Source: an uncultured Prevotella sp. (GTDB taxonomy: Bacteria > Bacteroidota > Bacteroidia > Bacteroidales > Bacteroidaceae). Taken from it: a DNA stretch of 12,966 nt. The notes beneath the pieces were generated by a model that made no database searches, was not told the DNA's origin, and was given only the letters and a program-made list of their open reading frames with translations. Where the stretch lies: assembly GCA_900539625.1 (NCBI GenBank), contig UQCW01000061.1, positions 1 to 12,966 of the forward strand, written 5' to 3'. Below are positions 1 to 8,253 of the stretch, one piece after another. Positions within the stretch are counted from its first letter, which is position 1. Every line of letters begins with the position of its first letter. The translations under genes and the position numbers were made by a program.

Positions 1-32
1 ATCTCCCGCCGCAGCTCATCAATTCTCGCTTC

Positions 33-179
33 TGCCCCTGTAAGGGGCGCATATCGTTGGCGGGGCTTGCCCCGCAATAACATTCGAGATATGAGCCCCT
101 TACAGGGGCGAGATTCATAAATCGGCCTCAAGAGATAGGGGCAAGCCCCTACCCTAAATATGAGCCCCTTTCAGGGGCG
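33..179. repeat. Mosaic array of short GC-rich palindromes (REP/BIME-like)
   Basis: Five palindromes of two kinds lie in 147 bases. Type A has arms GCCCC/GGGGC around a five-base centre (34-48, 95-109, 164-178). Type B has core GGGGCAAGCCCC or its complement (60-75, 136-151). The A copies at 89-110 and 158-179 are direct repeats differing at one of 22 positions, and the copy at 33-54 is inverted. The B-A pair with a 5-6 base spacer occurs twice, inverted at 33-75 and forward at 136-179, with one extra A between. This is seen directly in the sequence. The arrangement resembles bacterial interspersed mosaic elements built from REP-type palindromes, but no REP-associated transposase lies in the window and family membership is inference. 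No U-rich tracts follow the hairpins, so they are not typical intrinsic terminators. Confidence 0.8.
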
Positions 180-197
180 CCTCTCTACCAACCTTTC

Positions 198-216
198 TTT
201 TTCTGGATTTTGAACA
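198..216. repeat. 19-base dispersed motif, left copy
   Basis: TTTTTCTGGATTTTGAACA at 198-216 is the exact reverse complement of 12859-12877. It lies 18 bases beyond the last palindrome of the 33-179 array. At the right end of the window the same motif is also followed, in the corresponding direction, by a sequence related to the type A palindrome. The motif and palindrome therefore seem to belong to one dispersed intergenic module. Confidence 0.75.
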
Positions 217-262
217 CCCTACGCCAGAGGCGCCCTGCGGCAGACCTCAGCGCCACAAAAGG

Positions 263-307
263 AAAGAAAAAAGGTGTACACCAAAGAGAACTCTGGTGTA
301 CACCTTT
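263..307 (-). terminator. Intrinsic terminator of the C1 protease gene
   Basis: A 14-bp perfect stem (270-283 with 294-307; arm AAAGGTGTACACCA) is extended by two further pairs past one mismatch. Read on the minus strand it is followed by a U-rich tract (272 down to 263, TTTTTTCTTT). It sits about 40 bases after the stop codon of the protease gene, where its terminator is expected. Confidence 0.85.
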
Positions 308-346
308 ATTAATGTATCGGACGCAGCAATGCTACGCCGGAGGATA

Positions 347-3300
347 TTACGGAACCAATACCTTCTGTCCGTTGACGAGGTAGATGCCCTTCGGCAGAGC
401 AACGAAGCGCGTGCCCTTCACGTAACCGTTGAAGAGACTGACGCCTGAAGCGGTGACGATGCGAACGTTGGCACCGTTGGCGGCCGTGAGGCTGACGCCA
501 CCCATCTGGGCTGCTACGTCAACGGCGTTGCTGCCGTTGGCAGAAGGAAGTTCGATGCCAGTTACGTCGCCCGGCATGTTGGTGATCTTACGCTCGAGAT
601 AGAAGCGCTTGAAGTTCTGCTTCATCTGACCACGTGAGTTGAGCACGAGACCAACAGAAACTTCCGTTTCGTCTGCGAGGTCGAAGGCCAATTCGCCGTT
701 AGACATCAGCGTGTAAGCATAAGCATGTGAACGCAATTGGTTCTTGTTTGGCAAACCGGCACCCTTGTTGACAACGATGTGTGACTCGTCGTCGATATCG
801 CCGTCAGCATATTCGAAACCGAAGATGTAGTGGCCGGCAGGCAAGGTGATGGTCTGATAGAACTTGTGGTCGTAAACACGCGGTGAGAACTCACCCGTCT
901 TCGTGATCAACGTCAGCAAGTCGCCGTTCTTGGTGTCGACAGCGAGGGTCGTTGAGATGGTGTCGCCCTTGAGCGTCGGATTCTCGAGCACCCATGCCGA
1001 CTTAGCGTCGTTGGTGAGCACCTGAACGAGGTTTTCCATACCGGCTTCAGTGGTGATGCCCTTGTCGGTGTGGAGGAACGGAGCAGCGTAGTTGGTGAGG
1101 TAGTCGGCCGTCACGTCCAAACGCTTCACGTTTGAAAGGCTGAAGACACCGAGAGAAGTGGTCCAAGCGTCGCCGTCAGGACCGAAGCCTGCACGAACAC
1201 CGGCATTGGCGTTGGTGGTGCGGTCGTTGACGTTGCCAGAAGTCTGGTTGAAGTCGAAGTAGAGGGCGAGCTTGTCTTCGCTCATCGCCTTGTTGATGTC
1301 GGTGATAGGAGCGTTGGCATATTCTATGAGCTTGTCAGCAGAGAGGGCCTTGTTCCATACACGGAACTCGTCGACAATGGCGTTGACAGGAGCGCTGGCA
1401 TTACCGATGGTCATCTTGGCAGGCATTGTAGGCAACATTTCAGCCCACGGCGTCTGGAAGACGTTGGTCTGCTTGCCATCCTTATAGATGTAGAAGTTGC
1501 CATCTGCGAAGCTGACAGCATAGTGGTGCCATTCAGAAGGTGTCACGAAGTTGTTGGCCGTGTTGTATTCAACGCCCTTCATCGTTACAACCAAAGCGTT
1601 GTCGGAGTTGACCTTGATGTAGAAGTCCTTAGAAGAACCACCGATGTGCTGTGCATCGTCGTGCGTGTTCTGGGCATACATCCACCAGTCGACAGTGAAG
1701 GCCTTGTTGACGCTCAGGTCGATCGGCGTATTGAAGGTCACGGTTTCGCCATTGCCACGGAAGTTCAAACCAGTTTCAGCGTCGGCGTTGCAGACAACGA
1801 TGGCGCGTGAAGTGGTGAGGCTCTTGCTACCGAGAGCGTTAGAGGCTTCGAGGGTTACATTGTAAACGCCTGGATCTGGAAGCATGACTTCTGCCGTCTG
1901 ACCGCTGTAGGTGAGGTGGTGTGAAGCGTTGCTGATGGTCCAATCCCAACCAGAAGGCTGGTTGATGCTTTCGTCCTTCAATGTGGTCTTCTGACCCTTG
2001 ACGATGACGTTAGGCGTTACATCGAATGCCGGAGTCGGAATCTGGCTTGAGACGATGATGTCTGCACTGTAAGTGCTTGTGCCAGCAGCATTGGTGGCTT
2101 TCAAAGTCACGGTGTAGGTGCCTGGCTTTTCGTAAGAAGTGGCCGCATTGATAGTGGTGGCCGTTTCCTGCGTACTTCCTGGCATGCTCCATTCGTATGA
2201 GCAGCCTTCAGATGGCGTGGTGGCATTGGTGAAGCTTACGCGCTTGCCGACAGCGGCGTCACCAGAAGTCGTGAACATAGCGTCGGGCTTGGCCTGAGCA
2301 ACAACGTTGAATTTCTTCTCAACCTTCTGAGTCTTGCCGTTAAGATCTGTCACTTCGAGGGTGATGGTGTGTTCGCCAGCTTCGTTAAAGATGAGCGTAG
2401 GAGCGTCGAGCTTCAATGTCTGCTTGCCATCGATGGTCCAAGTGCAGGTGATGGCGTTAGACGAAGAAGTGTTGACTGGCGTAACAGCCATTCCGGTGGT
2501 GATGTTTTCCGGCATGGTGAAGTCGGCAGAAAGGGTGCGGTGGTCAACGAGCACCTTGTTGTCGGTCATGTAGCTCTGAGAGCCGGCATACTTCTCGATG
2601 GTGTACTTGCCAGTGGCGTCGGTCGGCACGCTGATTTCGTGCATCTTGAGTTCGCAGAGCAAGCCCGGAGTGTTTTTCGGGTCGGCCACTTCGGCATACA
2701 TCATGCTCTGGATTTCGCGCTGCGTGCGGGCAGTGCTCCAAACGCGGAACTCATCCATACGTCCGTTCATACCATTGCTTGAAGCAGAACCGATGTTGAG
2801 GTCGCCGAAACCGCCAATACCGTTGCTGCCTGAGCTGACTTCGCCCACCTTCTCGCCGTTGACATAAGCGATGCAGTTGCCGCCGTTGAAGACGATGGCC
2901 ACGTGGCTCCACTTGCCAGACTGAAGGGTCTTGGCTGGAGCTTCAACGCGAGCGCCTGTGCTCCATCCGGCCATGAGTTCGCCAGTGCCTGTTGAGTGGA
3001 TGAGCAATTTGCCCCATCCCGGACCAATCTGCTGATTGTAGTTGATCAAAACACCAGGACGCAACCAATATTCGATGGTGGCCTGAGGATAGTGTTCCTT
3101 GAAGAGGTCTTTAATAACGAGACCTGAGTTGACGAAGTTACGAACGCGGTTGCCCGTACCTACAGCCTTGCCATAGAAGGTGCCGTTAGGAGCGTCAATG
3201 CGTGAAGAGAGAATCTTCGTATTGTTGAACGCATAAACAGCGCACACCTGGTAATTGTCGTGACCAGCACGCGGCGTATAAGTCAAGACGGTCGGGTCGA

Positions 3301-4858
3301 GCTGCTGAACGAGGGTGTCGTTGCGATAAACGTTGTAGCCAGCCAACTTGTGTGAAGAGGCTTCAGGAGCTTCCCACTGCAAGGCGTCGCCATTCTTCAC
3401 GAGATTGCGCGGTGCGTTGAAGCTTTCGCCGGCAACCACGAAGGAGATGATGGTCTTCTTGCCCTGGTTTTCAACCTTGATGCCGCTCTTGTCGATCTGG
3501 CAAGGGGTTTCGATGCCCAACGAGTCGAGCTCGTAGTCGATGACGGAGCAGTCGTAAACCTTACCTTCACCGTCGGCTGAGCTCTTGCTCTCGATGATGA
3601 AGAAGTATTTCAACGGTTTGCGCGTATTGAACGAAGCTGAGAGGTCGGTCAAGTCGTAACCAAACTCCATCGGCTCGTAATGCATACCGTCGGCCCAGCG
3701 ACCGAGCATCGGGGTTTCGGCGTCTTTGCCGTTGCCGTCACCGTCGCCTGCAAACTTGAAGCCTTCGAAGTAGATACTCTTTGAGGGCTCTGTAGCATTG
3801 AGATCTTCGGAGATACCGGCGCCAAGGCGCAATTCGCTACGCTTTGAATAGTCCATCTTGACGCGCATGGTGCGCAACGGACGATAGTTGCGACGGATGT
3901 AGTAAACTTCTGGAGCATAGTAGCTATAGCTGGTTTCCGTTGTCATGGCGTTCTTGTACGGACAATAGATGAAGCCCTTGTTGGCCCAGTTGCCCCAAGA
4001 GTTCGCAATGATCCATGCGCCGACTTCGTCTTTGTCTTTTTCGCCAGCGATGCCGTTGCCGTCGAGGTCAAACTCGATGCGGTCGTCATAACCAACGATG
4101 GTCAAAGCGTGGTCGACTTGCTTACCCCACTTCACAACGTATTTCATGCCGCTGACACCAGCTGCCTTGTTGGCATCCGTTACGGGAATCGAGCCTTGGG
4201 TGCAGGCACTGGCCACACCGATACCGCAGATACCGCCGCCAGGATAGTTGGGGTCGCCGCCGTGGTTCCAGATCCACTGCTTCACAGCCTCACGGCCAGC
4301 TTCGCTCTGCACGCTCTGCGGGAAGTTGGCAGTACGCTCCAAACGGTTGAACATGGCTGAATACCACTTGTCATAGCCCTGCATCCATCCGAAATCGGGA
4401 TCGGAGCAGTCCTGAATGCCAAAAAGCTTGGAATAGAGCTGACCGCCGTAAGTCGGGTTGTTTGGAATACCATTGGCGATGGCCATACCGTCCTTACCTG
4501 AGTTGGAGTTGGTGTAAAGCCAAGTGAAGTGGGTTGGATACTGGTTCTTGGCGAGCTTGCCGCTAACGCCACGGAGACAGTTGATTTCGTACGTGAACAT
4601 GTAGTAGATACGTGAAGCCGAACCGCAAGAACCACCGACCTGATTGATGACAGGGGGGAAGTAGATGGTTTCAGCATTGTTCACGTGATCTGGGCGTTCC
4701 GTAGCCGATTTCGTGGCGACGAGTTTCTTGTCGACCTTCAGACGCGGAGAGAAGTCAGGATACTTCTTGTAATTGACGTCATCTTGGGCTGAAACTGTAC
4801 TCGTTGCCGTTGAGAAGGCTGCCATAGCAGCCAAAATCAGAAGGCGAGAATGCTTCAT
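347..4858 (-). CDS. Secreted multidomain papain-family (C1) cysteine protease with LamG and PKD domains
   Basis: This 1503-residue protein is predicted to be an exported protease. Residues 1-24 form a signal peptide ending VSA-QD. Residues ~60-320 resemble a C1 peptidase: Q73 and C78 in NQVGGSCGSAS, H250 in DHALTIVGYDD and N286 in ANSWGNW. A DxDGNG acidic loop (264-275) is inserted between His and Asn. Then come a beta-rich region with a second DGDGNG loop (372-379), an Fn3-like domain (~480-553), LamG-like domain 1 (~557-718), three PKD-like domains (~773-853, 857-937, 941-1023), LamG-like domain 2 (~1024-1188), and a beta-rich stretch (~1245-1425). The last ~70 residues, ending GIYLVNGQKVLVP, resemble type IX secretion C-terminal domains. 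It is monocistronic, with its own promoter and terminator. The LamG and PKD domains suggest binding to glycans or proteins; the substrate is unknown. The nucleophile assignment is uncertain, because A81 aligns with papain C25 if the GSCGS motifs are matched. ATG start with no Shine-Dalgarno. Confidence 0.85.
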   Translation of the reverse strand: MKHSRLLILAAMAAFSTATSTVSAQDDVNYKKYPDFSPRLKVDKKLVATKSATERPDHVNNAETIYFPPVINQVGGSCGSASRIYYMFTYEINCLRGVSGKLAKNQYPTHFTWLYTNSNSGKDGMAIANGIPNNPTYGGQLYSKLFGIQDCSDPDFGWMQGYDKWYSAMFNRLERTANFPQSVQSEAGREAVKQWIWNHGGDPNYPGGGICGIGVASACTQGSIPVTDANKAAGVSGMKYVVKWGKQVDHALTIVGYDDRIEFDLDGNGIAGEKDKDEVGAWIIANSWGNWANKGFIYCPYKNAMTTETSYSYYAPEVYYIRRNYRPLRTMRVKMDYSKRSELRLGAGISEDLNATEPSKSIYFEGFKFAGDGDGNGKDAETPMLGRWADGMHYEPMEFGYDLTDLSASFNTRKPLKYFFIIESKSSADGEGKVYDCSVIDYELDSLGIETPCQIDKSGIKVENQGKKTIISFVVAGESFNAPRNLVKNGDALQWEAPEASSHKLAGYNVYRNDTLVQQLDPTVLTYTPRAGHDNYQVCAVYAFNNTKILSSRIDAPNGTFYGKAVGTGNRVRNFVNSGLVIKDLFKEHYPQATIEYWLRPGVLINYNQQIGPGWGKLLIHSTGTGELMAGWSTGARVEAPAKTLQSGKWSHVAIVFNGGNCIAYVNGEKVGEVSSGSNGIGGFGDLNIGSASSNGMNGRMDEFRVWSTARTQREIQSMMYAEVADPKNTPGLLCELKMHEISVPTDATGKYTIEKYAGSQSYMTDNKVLVDHRTLSADFTMPENITTGMAVTPVNTSSSNAITCTWTIDGKQTLKLDAPTLIFNEAGEHTITLEVTDLNGKTQKVEKKFNVVAQAKPDAMFTTSGDAAVGKRVSFTNATTPSEGCSYEWSMPGSTQETATTINAATSYEKPGTYTVTLKATNAAGTSTYSADIIVSSQIPTPAFDVTPNVIVKGQKTTLKDESINQPSGWDWTISNASHHLTYSGQTAEVMLPDPGVYNVTLEASNALGSKSLTTSRAIVVCNADAETGLNFRGNGETVTFNTPIDLSVNKAFTVDWWMYAQNTHDDAQHIGGSSKDFYIKVNSDNALVVTMKGVEYNTANNFVTPSEWHHYAVSFADGNFYIYKDGKQTNVFQTPWAEMLPTMPAKMTIGNASAPVNAIVDEFRVWNKALSADKLIEYANAPITDINKAMSEDKLALYFDFNQTSGNVNDRTTNANAGVRAGFGPDGDAWTTSLGVFSLSNVKRLDVTADYLTNYAAPFLHTDKGITTEAGMENLVQVLTNDAKSAWVLENPTLKGDTISTTLAVDTKNGDLLTLITKTGEFSPRVYDHKFYQTITLPAGHYIFGFEYADGDIDDESHIVVNKGAGLPNKNQLRSHAYAYTLMSNGELAFDLADETEVSVGLVLNSRGQMKQNFKRFYLERKITNMPGDVTGIELPSANGSNAVDVAAQMGGVSLTAANGANVRIVTASGVSLFNGYVKGTRFVALPKGIYLVNGQKVLVP

Positions 4859-4924
4859 AAATTTGATGAGTATAAATGGTTTGTAATTTAAGTGTCAGAG
4901 TGTAAGCGGGTCACGTATGGCCAC

Positions 4925-4977
4925 TTAACGTACAAAGGTAGCCTTTTATATTTAAGCGTAAAAAAATTATACGTTAA
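4925..4977. promoter_or_regulatory. Inverted repeat TTAACGTA...TACGTTAA flanking the protease promoter
   Basis: TTAACGTA (4925-4932) and its exact reverse complement TACGTTAA (4970-4977) bracket the promoter. One arm covers the predicted transcription start and the other lies just upstream of the -33 region. A related TTAAGCGTA is at 4952-4960. Such spacing could serve as a pair of operator half-sites, but the arms are AT-rich and could match by chance. The regulator is unknown. Confidence 0.3.
4933..4964 (-). promoter_or_regulatory. Bacteroidetes-type promoter of the C1 protease
   Basis: On the minus strand TACCTTTG (4940 to 4933) matches the Bacteroidetes -7 consensus TAnnTTTG exactly. About 19-21 bases upstream lies a T-run (around 4960-4966) that matches the -33 TTTG only partly. 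Transcription would start near 4927, giving a leader of about 70 bases before the ATG at 4858. Confidence 0.6.
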
Positions 4978-5035
4978 AAAATGATTTTCCAAGAATGATG
5001 GGGGCGTATTTAACAAGTGGAGGTGGAAACGGCGT

Positions 5036-5084
5036 AAAAAAAGAATTCGCAACCGACACGCCACAGGGCATATCGGCTGCGAAT
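5036..5084 (-). terminator. Intrinsic terminator of the glycosyltransferase operon
   Basis: A 12-bp stem (5045-5056 with 5073-5084) is perfect in minus-strand RNA if one G-U pair is allowed. It is followed on that strand by a run of seven U (5042 down to 5036). The plus-strand side is also T-rich (5084-5096), so the hairpin might work in both directions. It begins about 23 bases after the stop codon of the GT39-like gene and marks the end of the five-gene run. Confidence 0.85.
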
Positions 5085-5107
5085 ATTTTTATTTTTCCAC
5101 GCGTGCT

Positions 5108-6841
5108 TCACTCGTTAATCAAATAGAGTTTGAGCACCTTTCTGTCGTCGCACGAACGGTGTTGACTGTCCCAAACGAGGCGGGGACGATATTGCGGATA
5201 GACGCGCTGGAAGTCCATAATCTCGTCGTTGCCAACAAGGAGATAACAGGTCTTTGGCAGGGGTTTCATCTTGTCGATTGGCACGATGCGGTTGTTCAAA
5301 TAGAAGTTGACCGTGAAGGGGTGCATGCGGTTGGCTTCCAGCACATCGGTGCGATAAGAGCAGATGGTGGCCGAGGAGGGGATGGCCTGCTGGATGGCGG
5401 CGGCCACACCGCGGTCGGTCTTGACCTCCATAATCTTCGGGATGTACACGCCGTCGAGGCTCAACTGCAAGAAGAAGACGATGCCGGTGAGCGTGAAGAG
5501 ATAGGGGCGCTTGTTATTGCTGCAATAGTTGACGGCCAACAGAGCGGGCATCACCACCAGCAACCAACCAGAGAACCCGACGGGGGCGGTGGAAAGGGCC
5601 TGGAGGAAGGCGCCGTTTTCTGCCGCGTGGTGGCCGAGGTTGACAAAGTCGGGTTGCCAACCAAAACGGATGGCGATGAACACGGCGGTGAGGACGAAGG
5701 CCAGCACGGAGAGGGTGAGACCGAAGGCGCGGAGCACACGGGGATGGCGGTCGCACATCCAAAGCAAATAACGCGCCAGGAAATAGGCCAAGAAGGGATA
5801 GATGGGCAACAGGTAGACGCTACGCTTGCTGGCCGGAATGCAATAGAACACGAAGATAACGGCAAACGACAAGAAGGCGAAGGCATCGATGTCGGCCATG
5901 CGACGCCAAGCCTCAACGAAGCGCATGCGAAGCTGGGCGAAAGTGGTGTCCTTCACACTTTTCCGCATCTGCCAGAGGCGCTTCATCCCCAACGGCACCA
6001 TGAAGAGCAACACGAGGGAGAAGGGCAGGAAGCCCGTCAAGACGGTCATCACATTATAGGGCCAGGGGTTGATGTGGGAAGCGTAGGTCATCTGTCCCGT
6101 AAAACGCAACACGTTTTCTTCATAGATGAGTTGCAGGAAACGCGCTCCGCCATTGGGTTCGTTATAGGCGGCCCAATACCACAGGCCAAGGGGGACGAGG
6201 CCGAGCAGGGCAACGACAGCAAACTTCCAGAGGAGGGTGAGGAAGGTGGCTTTGCCACGCGTCAGCATATAAAGCGCCACCACCGCACAGGGCAACACCA
6301 CGCCGACGGGTCCCTTGGTCAAAGCGGCACCGGCCAACAGGAGTATCATCAGCCAAGGCAGGCGGCGTGCACCGTGTTTGGCCCAATGATGGCCAGCCAT
6401 CAGAGCGCCCACCATAAAGGCGGCGAGCAGAAGGTCAACGCGACAAGTCATGGCCGCACGGTGCATCTCGAAACAGGTGAGTGTGATGAGGGCGGCGATG
6501 ATGCCAGCGGTGGCATCGTTGCGGCGCGAGAAGAAGCCATAGGTGGCCAAGACAATGCCCGTAGCCCCCAAGGCCGACGGCAGGCGGCTCGTAAATTCGC
6601 TAATGCCTCCTAAGAGCCAGGAGAAGGCTGCGACAAGCCAATGGAGCATCGGCGGTTTGAAGGCGATTTCATCGCCGTTATTGACAGGGAGAATCCAGTT
6701 GCCGTCTTGCAGCATCGACATGGCCACAACGGCTTCGCGGGGTTCGCCACGCGTATTGAAAGGAGCGGCTCCGAGAAACCAGAAGAGGGAGATGATGCAT
6801 AAAATCAGCAACGGAATGTAAATTTTCGGTCTGGCTGGCAT
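5108..6841 (-). CDS. GT39/ArnT-like membrane glycosyltransferase (GT-C fold)
   Basis: This 577-residue polytopic protein begins with a membrane segment (about 8-26), followed by a periplasmic loop with RGEPREA (31-37) and KPPMLHWL (62-69). Known ArnT/PMT-type enzymes have an equivalent loop in which acidic residues, here E33 and E36, act at the active site. Many hydrophobic segments follow, and the C-terminal ~100 residues are more soluble. The family transfers a sugar from a polyprenyl-phosphate donor to lipid A, lipooligosaccharide or protein on the periplasmic face of the inner membrane. Acceptor and sugar cannot be read from the sequence. It is the last gene of the operon, 111 bases after the GT4 gene, and is followed by a strong terminator. 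ATG start. Assignment to the superfamily is firm; a specific ArnT function is not claimed. Confidence 0.85.
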   Translation of the reverse strand: MPARPKIYIPLLILCIISLFWFLGAAPFNTRGEPREAVVAMSMLQDGNWILPVNNGDEIAFKPPMLHWLVAAFSWLLGGISEFTSRLPSALGATGIVLATYGFFSRRNDATAGIIAALITLTCFEMHRAAMTCRVDLLLAAFMVGALMAGHHWAKHGARRLPWLMILLLAGAALTKGPVGVVLPCAVVALYMLTRGKATFLTLLWKFAVVALLGLVPLGLWYWAAYNEPNGGARFLQLIYEENVLRFTGQMTYASHINPWPYNVMTVLTGFLPFSLVLLFMVPLGMKRLWQMRKSVKDTTFAQLRMRFVEAWRRMADIDAFAFLSFAVIFVFYCIPASKRSVYLLPIYPFLAYFLARYLLWMCDRHPRVLRAFGLTLSVLAFVLTAVFIAIRFGWQPDFVNLGHHAAENGAFLQALSTAPVGFSGWLLVVMPALLAVNYCSNNKRPYLFTLTGIVFFLQLSLDGVYIPKIMEVKTDRGVAAAIQQAIPSSATICSYRTDVLEANRMHPFTVNFYLNNRIVPIDKMKPLPKTCYLLVGNDEIMDFQRVYPQYRPRLVWDSQHRSCDDRKVLKLYLINE

Positions 6842-6952
6842 AATGGTTGATATTGGGGGGTTAGACGATGGGGAAGGCTTGTTCTTCGCAATATCTTCCG
6901 ACGTGTCAATATTACTCTTCCCACCTACTTTCCTATATCGGGAGGAAGGGGG

Positions 6953-8158
6953 CTATTCCACAAGATGCTGAAGAAGTTCAAACCACTTCTGTCCCATAAT
7001 GCGGAAGTCGTAGGCAGCGGCTTTGCGCAACACGTTCTGCTGCATTTTCTTCAGTTTTTCCGGCGAGCGCATGAGGGTCAGGAGGGCCTGCGCATAGGCT
7101 TCTTCATCACCATCTTCAACGAGCATGCCGTTGACACCGCTCGGCTCCAACAGGCAACGCACACCGGCGGAACAGTCAAACGCCACTGGCACGACACCAT
7201 AGCTTTGGGCTTCCATCAGACAGAGCCCCCAGGCCTCAACGGCTGACGTGAGGCAGAGGATGGCGGCACGCTGATAGAAGGGCGACACGTCACTGTGCTG
7301 CCCAACGAAACTGACACGCGGCAACGATTGGGCCTCGGCTTCAAGAGCGGCGCGGTATGCACCATCGCCCACAATGACCAACTGCCAATCGGGGACTTCG
7401 TGACACACGCGTTTCCAAATGCGCATCAGGCGATCAACGCGCTTATCGATAAATTCCACACGTCCAACGTAGACCACCGTTTTCTCCTTGTCGGTATTCA
7501 CCGTCTGCGGCAACTGGCACGAGTTTTCAATGGCCGTCACCTTGGAGGCTTCAACGCTCTCCACTGGGAGGTTTAACGTGTTGATAATCTGACGGCGATA
7601 GGCATCGCAGAGCACGACATAAGCATCGACGTCATGAATCGTCTGACGATAGACACGGCCATATTTTTTCATGAGGCGGCGCTTGCACCACGCTTCATGA
7701 CGATAGATGAGTTGCCATTTGAGCCGGTGTTTCCACGAACCACCCAACGCTTTGGCGCGGCGTCCGCTACTGATGGTCTGCACCTCCCAAAAGGGCATGC
7801 CGTGGTTGACACAGACGATGCGACACTGCGGGCAAAGGCGACGCAGGAGCGCCAAATGGTGGAATGTGCGCGTAAACACCAGTGCTTCGATATGCTGCGC
7901 CTCTATCAAGGCTGCCATCTCGCGAATGTTGTCAACGCGGCGTTGCAGGTGGGTATGTGCCACCTGGTATATTTCGATGCCATGTTCCTTAAACTCCTCT
8001 GGAATGAGTTCCCGACAAATGCGGCTCGTGATGATGGTCACGACAACGCCCTTCGCGGCAAGAAAACGGGCCACGTCTATCGTGACACGCTCAGCACCGC
8101 CGCTTGGAAACTCTTCGTGAAGGAAGGCCACATGGTGTAATTTCTTTTCTATTGCCAA
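6953..8158 (-). CDS. GT4-family glycosyltransferase (GT-B fold)
   Basis: This 401-residue cytoplasmic enzyme has two Rossmann-like halves. The N-terminal acceptor half starts HVAFLHEEFPSGGAERV (9-25), with the GGAERV signature of family 4. The C-terminal half has YVGRVEFIDKRVDRL (230-244), VIVGDGAYR (261-269) and the EX7E motif, E308 to E316 in VEAWGLCLMEA, which binds the nucleotide-sugar donor in related retaining transferases. Donor and acceptor are unknown. The start codon at 8158 is TTG. No in-frame ATG lies upstream before the stop codon at 8242-8240, and the first internal ATG is residue 81, beyond the signature. GTG at residue 10 is the only sensible alternative. The gene lies 141 bases after the GT14 gene, in the same direction. 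Confidence 0.88.
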   Translation of the reverse strand: MAIEKKLHHVAFLHEEFPSGGAERVTIDVARFLAAKGVVVTIITSRICRELIPEEFKEHGIEIYQVAHTHLQRRVDNIREMAALIEAQHIEALVFTRTFHHLALLRRLCPQCRIVCVNHGMPFWEVQTISSGRRAKALGGSWKHRLKWQLIYRHEAWCKRRLMKKYGRVYRQTIHDVDAYVVLCDAYRRQIINTLNLPVESVEASKVTAIENSCQLPQTVNTDKEKTVVYVGRVEFIDKRVDRLMRIWKRVCHEVPDWQLVIVGDGAYRAALEAEAQSLPRVSFVGQHSDVSPFYQRAAILCLTSAVEAWGLCLMEAQSYGVVPVAFDCSAGVRCLLEPSGVNGMLVEDGDEEAYAQALLTLMRSPEKLKKMQQNVLRKAAAYDFRIMGQKWFELLQHLVE

Positions 8159-8253
8159 GGAGTTGATAATGTGAGGGGTTAGTATTGAGAAGCACGAGGC
8201 GTTTGCCTTATTCTTCTGCGGGGCAAAAAAGGAGGAGGGCTATGCGGAGATAG

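Noticed and set aside
1..32. End of a neighbouring gene at the left edge
   Set aside because: Too short to show coding character in any frame.
33..179. CRISPR array
   Set aside because: The repeats are palindromes of two types in mixed orientation with spacers of 5-26 bases, unlike regular CRISPR repeat-spacer units, and no cas gene is present.
5159..6613. A 484-codon open frame on the plus strand opposite the GT39-like gene
   Set aside because: Its translation is low-complexity and rich in Gly, Glu, His and Gln with no recognisable domain. The opposite strand encodes a clear membrane transferase, so this frame is a by-product of codon bias.
7634..8140. Plus-strand open frames opposite the GT4 gene
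   Set aside because: No family features or promoter; the minus-strand GT4 signatures explain the region.
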